41,837 bases of DNA from Chromera velia (lineage: Eukaryota; Sar; Chromeraceae), in contig JAHBMJ010000727.1 of the NCBI GenBank assembly GCA_018398765.1, positions 1 through 41,837 on the forward strand. Direction: 5' to 3'. Every line of letters starts with the position of its first letter. Within the stretch, counting starts at the first letter, position 1. The notes under the pieces were generated by a model. That model had not been told where the DNA came from. It did not search any database and was given only the letters and a program-made list of their open reading frames with translations. The position numbers and the translations under genes were made by a program. Below, in pieces: positions 1-9,621 of the stretch.

Positions 1-308
1 CGAATATGAGTTTATTTCTGGTATAGATCTGGTGTTCGATTCTTGCCTCTCTCATCTGTCTATCTGTCTCCGTGTGTGTGGCTAATCGTCAGAAAAAGGG
101 TTGTGAAGCAGTGAGCCGCGGAGTGGAAAGATTGGATGAAGAAAAGAGATCTTCTTGTGATGACATATTTGGTGTATTGTTTTTTGTTTTGTTTTTTTCC
201 AAGCAAAAGAGAGAAAGAAACGGGACATCTCAGTCTTTTCCCCTGCCTGCCTCCCTCAAAGTCTGCGTGGTGTGTGGATGTATATGTATAGGTGTATATG
301 TATATATG

Positions 309-356
<48 letters not shown>

Positions 357-449
357 AGTATGTGTGCGTGTGCGAACGGGTGCTTTTCCGTTTGTTTCCG
401 TTCTCATTTGGACTTCTGGGTGTTGCGTCGATCGATCAACGCCGTTCAG
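1..449. repeat. Low-complexity (TA)n/(TG)n tract, no gene supported
   Basis: A TA-rich run followed by a TG run lies at about 281-370. The open frames crossing it encode only poly-His/Thr or poly-Cys/Val runs and are microsatellite translations. The rest of the stretch shows no convincing coding signal. Confidence 0.8.
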
Positions 450-653
450 GCCGGGCGTGTCAATCAGCTGCTGAGGGGCTTCCAGAGGTGCGGGTTCTTT
501 CAGGGACACGTGAGCCGGCACGGACATCGCAAACAATCAAAGGTAACGTTTTATTGATTGCAGGGGAAGCCTGCAGTTGACCCCGCTTACGCCCTGACTG
601 TGAACATAGACCTGGCACCTCTGCCTCCTCCACCCGTCAGTCGGTCCGTGTAG
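450..653 (+). CDS. Possible 3' terminal exon(s) of an unidentified gene
   Basis: I do not recognise the protein. A frame from about 450 (after TTCAG) runs to 542 and ends at an AAG|GTAACG donor-like site. After a TTGCAG acceptor at 563 the same phase continues and stops at TAG 651-653. The end reads GKPAVDPAYALTVNIDL followed by a proline run. If both sites are used, the intron 543-563 is only 21 nt and removes an in-frame TGA. If only the second exon is real, its partner lies outside the window or in the repeat tract. The call rests on phase agreement and non-repetitive composition alone. Confidence 0.25.
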
Positions 654-1027
654 AGGTCTGCTTGGAGCTGTCTGCCCGGGTCCCGGAGCTGCCGGCAGCG
701 AGAGCAGGGTCGATCGGTCGATTGGGGGACTGTTGGAGGGACTGCAGGCAGGCAGGCAGGTAGGCAGGCAGGCATAGACAGGGAGGAGCGGGGGGAAGGG
801 GGTGAGAGGCATAGGATGAAACAGGAGATGGCTGTCATTTGTGACTCTGACGGTAAGGAAATAGTTTCTTGCATGGAACCATGAATGGAACCAACCGCAC
901 AAACTCCAGCGAGTCTAAAGTGATTTCTACACACGTGCAGCTGGAAACACGTTTCCATTGATCCTTCAGAGCGACAGCCAGACGAGTTTGTGTGATTTCA
1001 GACGTAACAAAGACTACCTATTTACTC

Positions 1028-1077
1028 ACTCTCTCTGTCTCTCTCTCTGCCTCTCTCTCTCTGCCTCTCTCTCTCTG

Positions 1078-1111
<34 letters not shown>

Positions 1112-1136
1112 TCTCTCTCTCGATCTCTCTCACTCA

Positions 1137-1170
<34 letters not shown>

Positions 1171-1200
1171 AACACAAACACAAACACATACACTCACACG
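1028..1200. repeat. (CT)n microsatellite passing into (CA)n
   Basis: CTCTCTCT units with occasional TGCCT/TGTCT interruptions run for about 130 bp and then change to CACACA and CAAACA units. Confidence 0.9.
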
Positions 1201-2536
1201 TATACACGAAAAATAATCAAAAGCCAAAATCAAACACTCACCTTTATTTTCCTGCTCTCTTGCCCGGCAGCGAACGGAGGCGACTCGAATCAGATCCATC
1301 GATCGATCGATCGATCAAGCCTCTCCGGGTGGGCCAGTGATCGACTTCTTTGGTGGTTCCGGCTGTGTACTCACTGACTGACTGACAAATTGAATCAAAG
1401 AATGGGGCAGAGAAGCGGCTTAGTGCGGTGGCCGCCCTCAGCAGCTCTCCCCTCTCGAAGTCAAACTCGACCGCCAATGTGTCAAAATAGGTCAAACTTT
1501 CTCATGCATCCCTTCCTCGTGCTTCCTCCTTCCTCTCGCTTCGAACAGCTGTCTCTTTACCTCTCCTCTCTCCCAGTCTGTCACCCAATCAGGCAACCAG
1601 ACAGCTGGGCATCCCGACGCTCTCTCGATCCCTCAACAATCCTCGTCTGCCTGACCTCCCCCCATCCCTTTTACCTTTTCGGACCCTCCCTCCCTCCCTC
1701 TCTCCCTCCGTCTCTCTCTCCCTTCCATGCTCGGAGCACCGAGATCTACCCCAGATGAACCGGGCAGAGTCACAAAGTCACGCATCCCCTCAAGTCCATC
1801 CCTTTTCCATTTGTCTCTCGTCCATGCATCACAACTCTCTCCCTCTGCCCTGGCATGGGCACCCATACAAGGTCTCTGTCTTTCTCTCTCCTTCATGAAA
1901 CCAGACGTCTTCATTGTCTGACAGGCATTGACACAATCACCAGACTTTCCGTCTGGCTGTTGCTTCACAGTTTCTCATTTTGTCGGCCTAAATACGTCGG
2001 CGCAGTCCCTCTTGTTTTTCGTTCCGTTCTGCCAGACAGACAGACACACAGACAGACAGTTGGTCTTGCATTGTCGTGAACACTGCAATCGAGAACCGTG
2101 CAATCCGACCGTCCTTCTCTACTCTCGGTCTCGCGATTTCTCACTTGTTCGTCTGAAATACGTTTTGCACCACAAAGAAGGTGTCGTCCCCCTTCACTCC
2201 CCTTTTTTCCCCCAGACAGCCTGAGTGAACGAAGAAAGGTGCCAATCAACCAATCATTTGCTTTCCCATACCCCTCTTTCCTTGTATGTCTCCAAACGAT
2301 CAGACGAGCACGTCGGTCGGTCTGCAGTCTTTCATTTGCTCAGACGATGCGGCAGGCGAGCGAGAACTAAGCCAGCCAGACAGGCATGCATACGTCCCTC
2401 CCTCTATTCCTCCCCCAACTGTTTTTGTTGACTCACCCCTTTCCCGGCAAACATCTTTCAGTCCTGACACTTCCTCATCGACGCAAGCATGTCACTCATT
2501 TCTTGCTCAGTCCGGATCAGAGACACGTTGAGAGCC

Positions 2537-2620
2537 AGTCAGCTCGTCAGTAAGTCACGTTAGTCAGTCAGTCAGTCAGCCAGTCAGTCAGCCTCTCAGC
2601 CAGTCAGACAGGCAGACATT
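2537..2620. repeat. CAGT tetranucleotide repeat
   Basis: Tandem CAGT/CAGC units (GTCAGTCAGTCAGTCAGC and neighbours), imperfect, about 80 bp. Confidence 0.75.
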
Positions 2621-4562
2621 TGTCTCCACCTCCCTCGTTCGTCCCTCTTGGCACACCCTTCCTTCCCCTTCAATTTTTCCATTCCGGTACGACTGTTCAG
2701 GTCTTCCGTCTTCCACTCACTTCGTTCTCATAGGCATTCCGATTGTACAAGCCAAGTTCCCCCCAGTCTGCTTGCTCTCGTCTCAGCTCTGCATGATCGC
2801 CCCCCATGCTCTCAGACGCCCTGTTCCCTATTTCTTTTCTGGGCAGTCAGCGCAACAAGAATTCAACCCGACAAACGTTTTTGCAGCCAGACCGTCACCT
2901 TTGCGCGCGGTCTTTTGCCCCCCATTTCCTCATGGCTTTCTTCTTTTTCCTGCTGCTAACAGAAAAGGTCAGTCATCCCAATCTCCTCTCCGGCTCTCTG
3001 TCCCCAAGCTATCCATGTACCCAAGCTCTCCCATCGATATACCCAAGCTTCCTCATATCTTTGTCTCCTCTCGTTCATCCCCCTACTCTTTCACTTCTCT
3101 CGATCGAGTCTGTTCGATCAGTCGACTCCAGAGGGCCTACAGCTCCTCTGATGGATACCAGAGACCCTTGCCCCAAACTGTCCCTATTCCATTCCTCTAA
3201 AAGCGCGATACATGACTTACATTCTCTCGGGTCGTCTGTATGCTCAACCAACACAGAACAGTTCAGCAGGTCGCCAGAGTGATCCCATCTCTCCTCCATC
3301 CAAATCAATCATGCCCCATCCGAGCTCCCCTTCTTTGTCTTGTTGAGATCCACGTTGAGCATGCAGATCTTGCACGTGTCCCAGGGGTTCCTCTAATCGG
3401 CAGTCAAGCGAATCCGAATACATTCTCTTGGACGAGCATGTGCTGTCTGTCTGTTTCCTTCCTAGAAGATTCTCCATACAGCCTCTGCAGAGACATGCCA
3501 TGCAAGGAGATCCAAAAAGATCGATGCAGCAATCTGAGGTCATGGCCAAGGGATAAGAAAATCAAGGAATCTGCGTTTATATGTACGAGTTGTTGTCATG
3601 CGCCAAATCTCATGCATGCCCCATATCGCTCCAAAGATGTTCATGTGTCCATCCACCTGTAAAGTACAGCGCATCTCAACCGGGATTATGAACGCGTACC
3701 GTCAAGAAAAGTCCAGTTGGGGTGCAACAGGTGAAACAAAGAACATACTTGCATACATATACATATATATGCATCTGTATTTCGTTCTTTATACGCCAGG
3801 GAAAACCACGGGCTGCCAGTAGCCGCGGGCAACTGACCTCTTCTAACTCCTTTTCAGGAAGCGCATCATGCACCTCTTCCGATTGTGTAGTCCTCTTTGA
3901 TTCAGGTACAAAGCAAGAAGTGAATCCAGGCCTGTGCAGGGTTGGGTCGAGAGAAACTTCCATGCAACACCCTGTATACACCCTTAGTCAAAACAGCGAG
4001 GGGCCAGGGACCTGCTCCCGCCATTTTGGCCTTCTGCCCCTCTAAGACCACTTTTTTGTGAGAGGGGGGCCGCGGTTCCCCGCTGTTCCATCGTCCTGCT
4101 TGCCCAACGTCCATACAGGGGTGTTGAATCCATCTCTTCGATACCGCCTGTATTTGTAAAATTGTGGATGTCGTTTAAGGCGACCATGGCGAGCCATGCC
4201 CGCATGCAACCTCTCAGGCTCTCAGTGAGTAAGACCACTTACTCTTTACAGGGCCTAATACAGGCGTCTCTAATGCGCAGTCGGCCTCCCGAAATGTCTA
4301 CACGAGGTGGTCTTTTAGGTTCTCATAATGGAACATGAGAAATTATACAAATCACCAAGCAACACATACTTTCTCCTCGTATGTATTCTATCAGGTCCTG
4401 TTTCTTGCCCCCGTGTTCACTTCAATTATATCAACACACCTGACTCACGATCCTGACAGAAGTCCATCGAATGACCGCTCGCTGTGAACTGTCAATGTCT
4501 TTGTTGAAGCTGATATCGACACTTATATATCGATCGAGTGATATGACTGATCGAGTTTGACT

Positions 4563-4807
4563 GGGGACACAAAAAAATTCCCGTATCCGATGGTGTCGGA
4601 GAAGGGGGGGGGGGGTCACCAGCTCTGGATCATATATCGGATATCGTGGTCGGACCCGGCCTTTTCCTTCGTAAGCCGGCCAGGCCGAGGCGTCAGGCCG
4701 CGCCGGGGTATCGGATACCCCCTATTTGAGGAGGGGGGGGGNGGGGGGGGTCAGCAAACGCGCGGTATCCGATATAGCATCGGATACCAGAATTTTTTTG
4801 TGTCCCC
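4563..4807. mobile_element. MITE-like element: 29-bp terminal inverted repeats, 3-bp ACT duplication
   Basis: The left end (4563-4591) begins GGGGACACAAAAAAATTC. The right end (4779-4807) is its reverse complement over 29 bp with two adjacent mismatches. ACT directly flanks both ends (4560-4562 and 4808-4810), as expected for a target-site duplication. The 245-bp interior has no open frame and repeats a GTATCCGAT-type motif in both orientations: near 4583, a 13-bp palindrome at 4707-4719, and a 10-bp-arm hairpin at 4764-4788. Size, inverted ends and lack of coding capacity fit a non-autonomous DNA transposon. A 3-bp duplication is used by PIF/Harbinger and CACTA-type elements, but the termini do not clearly match either. 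A poly-G run with an undetermined base (4742) lies inside. Confidence 0.8.
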
Positions 4808-4810
4808 ACT

Positions 4811-5450
4811 CCGTATATTTTCGACGCTCGCGCGCGCGCTCACTTTTTTGTGGGTTGCATGTATACACAAACAATTTGTTTTTGCGCCACGCGTCGGTGC
4901 CGCGCGCGCGCGTCCTCCATACGTCGATCCTCCCGTACCATTCAGACTATTTCAGACTGGACCCATGGCAGAATGGTGCATGATCACTCTGAAGCTCCGG
5001 TCCTGCAATATTGAGCTTCGGCTTCGCTGTACTTATGTTGAAAGTACATGGAGCCTCGAAGAACCGAAGAACCACATTTTTGTTCTGTCTGCCCCGATTG
5101 CCCGCAGTAGGCGGAGCCGGGGGACCTCGCTTTTGAACTGGCTGCGTCTGCTGACTTCAATCTGACAGCGCACTCCCGAGAGTTTGAAGGCTGGTGAGAG
5201 TGACCAGAAAACTCGTGTCTACGTGGGGCAGCCTTCAAAAACACAGGTCTCTGTCCGGACTTTTGGCGACCGTTATTTTGTAACTGAGGTCAACCTGCAG
5301 ACTTTCTCACTATGCAGGGACACAGCCCAATATTTCCTGTACAGCCCTTCGTCGCATGGAAGCAGAGAACAAAATGTCCCTCACAGACAACGGTGGGCTA
5401 CTGCATCAAATCCTGTACCTTCCACTTTTTCTCCTTTTCCTGGTTTTCAG
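4811..5450 (+). other. 5' region of the SUMO ligase gene, exons unresolved
   Basis: An N-terminal SAP-type domain and start codon would be expected here or further upstream. A strong donor-like GGCTG|GTGAGA lies at about 5,191, and open plus-strand frames cross 4,950-5,450. I could not find a SAP motif or a phase-consistent chain of exons, so the start of the gene is left open. Confidence 0.35.
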
Positions 5451-8400
5451 GTCTCGAGGCATGGACGGAGGTGCATATGCCGCCGTCTCCACTGGAAAGT
5501 GGATTCTTCAGCTGTCCCGAGAACTTTTCCTGTTTCACGCATGATGCACTTGCTCCAATTGGTTCTGTCACACCACATTTCCTGAGATTCATGTAAGTTT
5601 TTGCCGATTTGTGCAGTGCATTGTGATGCACAGGTCACGTCATTTTCTTGCTGTTTGTCTGCAGGAGAAGGGTAACGACACGAAGTGCGTCTCCTGCTTT
5701 GTGACAGGCAAGGAGATCGACACAATCCCTCTGTTACAACATGGACATGAACATGTAAGGCAGGTCTGCTTGGGATGTCTCTTCGGACACCAGGTGGGTG
5801 TACATGCATGCAGAATAGGGGATGCACGCAGCGCCTTCGATCTGTCGCAGAAAGTCCCCAAGCATCCCTGAACCTCCCCTAGAAACCTCCCTTGCCACGC
5901 GTGTTCGTGCGGTTGTTGCTCTCTTTACATGTGGATCACTTCTGCGGCAACCTAGGCGGCAACGCGTAGCCACTCGGCGGATCGTTCTTGCTTCGGACAG
6001 TATATCCCCAGATCCCAAAGCATACTAGAAAGCATATGAATATCTGCAGTTCTGTTTCCAGTCTCCGTTTTGTCAGGTCATTTCGGACCTTTCCAGTCTC
6101 CGTGGGGAAAAATGGAAATTTGCAATGGAGAGCGTTCTACCGTGTTTTGATCTTCGAAGATGTACAGCTACAGCAATGACCTCCTGTCACCCCCCCCCCG
6201 CCCTCCACACTGTTTCCCTGCAGGATTTTGGAACAGAAATAGTTGAGGTTCTGGACGTGGCCGAGACAACGGCAGATCCTGAGTGGACTCAGATCCGTTT
6301 GCGGGCAACGGCACCTTCCGGTGTGCCCCTCAGTGTTGCTGGTCGGTCAGAGCCCAAAGCCCTTAATTCTGCGTTCTCTTCCTTCTGACATGCTGCGGCC
6401 TTCTGATCATGTATTAAATGAATTTGAATAAACTAAAGATTTTAAGGATGATGAGCTTCTGCCAGTGGCGCTCCGCCGAAGCTCTGGCCGGATCCCCAGT
6501 CCAGTCTCAGACCGTCTCTTGACTCTCTCTTTTCAGGGTCTCTTCGGACACGCAACCGGATAGTCTCCTCATGAAGAAACGCCTGGCCCACCAATTTATT
6601 TGTGCCGCCTTTCTTTGTGGTCTTCTGCTGCAGATACTGGTGTGGAACTTCGCTTCTTGCCTCTGTGGGGGAGGGGGAAGGTCATCAATGACTGCATTGT
6701 CCACCTAAACCCCTTCGAATTCATCGTCAAGGTGGAAACGGAAACAGACACGAATCTCTCCAGTACCTTAGAAGAGAGAAGGAGCAAGCGTGGGTTGCCA
6801 TCGCCGCCGCAGAAGACATATGTCAGTCTAAGCAGTCTAAGAGGGACAGGGCAAGGCGGAGAAAAAACGCTCAGCAGCCCCTGCTGAAACTGCTACTTGG
6901 ATGCTTAGCATGCCTCTGCAATCCCTTGCATGACTGCATGAGTCTTTCTGTCCGCATACTCCTCTCTGTTCCTCTTTCTTCCAGCCCGTCAATGACTTAC
7001 AGACTTCCTTCTTGAGTCCTTTTTTTCTCTTTCAGTCCGTCTGGTCGATTCGCCATTTCAGCCTCTTCCTTGTATTTTCTGAACAGTTCCTCAACTTGCC
7101 ATCCTAACCTCCTGTATGCGTTTGCAGCACCAGGACGTCTCTTTCGGCACTATTTCGAGAAGATCGGACGACGAGGGACAGTCGTGGTCGAGTTCTGTGA
7201 GTGTTGATGTCCTCCAAAGGAGTGCCTCTCTGGACGCTGAAGACGCAGAGGCCCCGCTGGCTCTTCGGTCTTCTGGCTGGAGTGATCGGAACATCGTGAA
7301 GGTCGGTGCACGGGCGGACTGTTGCTTAGACTGTTCTGCTCTGCTCTGCTCTGCTCTGCTCTGCATGCATGTATACAGAGCGGCTTGCCGCACTCAGCTG
7401 ACAGGCAAGCGCGCGCTGAAGGGAGACTGGTGGTCCGTAGAGACTAAAATGAAGAGAAGAAAACATGACGCACCGCTTTCTCTTTTTTTTTCACAAGATT
7501 TCACAGTTTTCTGTGCCGAAAGTAACACACCGCCTCAGATTTGAAAGAACTATAGTAATTCTCTAGAATCCTACAGATCGAATTGGGTCGTCTGAACGTG
7601 ACTACACCGTAGTTTGAGTCTGTGGGTAGCGCGCCGCTGTGTGAAGAACCTCCTGCTGTTTTCTGCTACTAGTATTTGTATCAAGCCATCAAGAGCTGCT
7701 TGTTTCTCTCTTGATTCGTCTGCAGGTACAGATCAGAGACGCCAAATTCTCTTTCCGTGTTGCGCTCGTCCGTGTGGTTCCCCGTTCAGCTGACTCTGTG
7801 TGTGCATCTGCACGGGCTTTTCTTCTAGACACGGGAAGAACGGTTGACAAAGCACAGGTGAGGAGCTGGTTTTGAACCTGTGTCTGTCTGCATGCATGGG
7901 TAGACAGTCACTCCCCTTTCCCACGCAGTAGTCTAAGACTTCCCTTCTGGAGAATTTCAGCGGCCAGTAGGTTCTTTGCTCCTGTCTCAATCATTTGCTC
8001 TGAACGATTCGGAAAGCTTCGATATCAATTGAACTCTCTGTCTGCGTGCAGCTGACTGCTCTGTTGAGGTCTCTCCTTGAGCCGCAGAAGACGACTGAGA
8101 AGGGGGGGAATCAGGAAGGGGAAGCTGCGAGCGCGGGGAGAGAAGAGGAGGGCCTATCAGAAGCATCTGATGGTGTACAAGCAGAAGGGAATCAAGTGCA
8201 CTTCTCCCTGAAGGGGCAGGACGGGCAAACAGTGAAAACGCTCTGCAGGACCACCAACTGCACGTGAGTCTGCGACTTGCAGCCCACCGAGCTAGAAAGT
8301 CTGCTCTGCTACTTGAATTACCTGACCTGTGTGCCCGTTCAGTGTCCGCGTGAATTAATGCCGATCGGCAAAAAGATTGTGTCTTGCTTTCGCCCCCTCT

Positions 8401-9455
8401 CAGCCCCTCTTCCTTTCTGTCATTTCCCTTTTTCCGTGCATTGTTGGTGTGGGAATCTATTTGTTTCTATGGGCGTCTCTCGATTCTCTCTATGCATGCC
8501 GCTCAGCTACCTACGGTGTCGTGCGTGTAGGACGTGTGTGTGTGTGTGTCTGTGTGTGTGTGCGTGCGTGCGTGCGTTCATGCGTGCGACGCAACGAGCA
8601 GCTGTTGTATGTAAGCAGGTTTGCTGCGCAGTAAATCACCCGGAAGGAGAGCTTGCTTGTTCCGTGCTGCTGACCTGCTATTTATGCAGACATCTGCAAG
8701 ACTTCGACTTAGACGCGCACATAAAATTATTCAGGGTCCACGGGTCAGTGTAGGGACCGGATTTATCTTCCTTGTCGTACCAACTTCTTTTTGAGAATCG
8801 ACTCTCCGTGTCTTATGTGTTTTCGTGCTGGATCTGCACTTTTCCTGTGAAGTAGAGAGCTGGTACAATGCTGAAAAAGACCTTCGCCCCCTGTCCGAAT
8901 CCCTGTTTGCCCTTACCAATACGTTTTGTCTCCTTCGCGTACGTTTCTGCAGAGTCGCCTTCTCTACCTATTTGGTCAAGCCCAGCAATCAGCCAGGGAA
9001 GCAATCGTATGACGAGCAGCTGAAGGAGAACATCCGAGCTTGCTCTCGTTCCATTCTCGGAATCGTGAGAGGGTCAGTCACCAAAAGAAACAGAATGAAA
9101 ATACACAAGGCTTGATTCTTTGATTCTTCCTTCTCTCCCCGGTTGACTACATGTACGTCGCGGGAGGGCGTGTCTTTCGATATCAGTATGTGGTAGCAAG
9201 CACGTCCGTTTGACAAAACTTTAATGCCGATGTACTGCTTCTAGTTGCTACCCGTTCCATCTTCTGTCTGGTCTCGCTCTTTCTGCGTTTCCTATGAATT
9301 GCCTTGCCTATTTCCTGTCTTTGCATTCGGTCGAGGAATTATTGGCGTCGATGACGAAGCTCTGTACTTTTTTTCAGCTGCTTGGAAAAAGGACGAACTA
9401 ATGGTCCAAAAGTCGGGTGCTTTTGGACTCAAATCTGCCTGTGCCTGCACCTTCC

Positions 9456-9488
<33 letters not shown>

Positions 9489-9577
9489 TGTGTCTGTGTG
9501 TGTGTATGTGTGTGTGTGTCTGTGTGTGTGTGCACTCCTTCTTTCTTTCTCTCTCTGTGTGTGTGCACTTCTTCTCG

Positions 9578-9621
<44 letters not shown>

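Larger units (their letters stand above)
654..4559. other. Intergenic, pyrimidine-rich and microsatellite-rich; no gene supported
   Basis: The plus strand is strongly C/T-biased from about 1,000 to 3,500. It holds a (CT)n run at about 1,028-1,155, a CA run to about 1,200, and CAGT/CAGCC short repeats at about 2,540-2,620. Many open frames of 60-160 codons exist on both strands, but they are serine/proline/leucine-rich, overlap on opposite strands and lack recognisable motifs. They look like products of composition rather than genes. Long UTRs or small exons cannot be excluded. Confidence 0.6.

Noticed and set aside
60-557. Overlapping frames of about 160 codons on both strands (His-Thr or Cys-Val runs)
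   Set aside because: They are translations of the TA/TG microsatellite, present on both strands.
3244-4238. Several 70-140-codon frames on both strands
   Set aside because: No domain, no consistent splice chain, mutually overlapping.
4742-4742. Undetermined base within poly-G
   Set aside because: A sequencing ambiguity in a homopolymer, not a biological feature.
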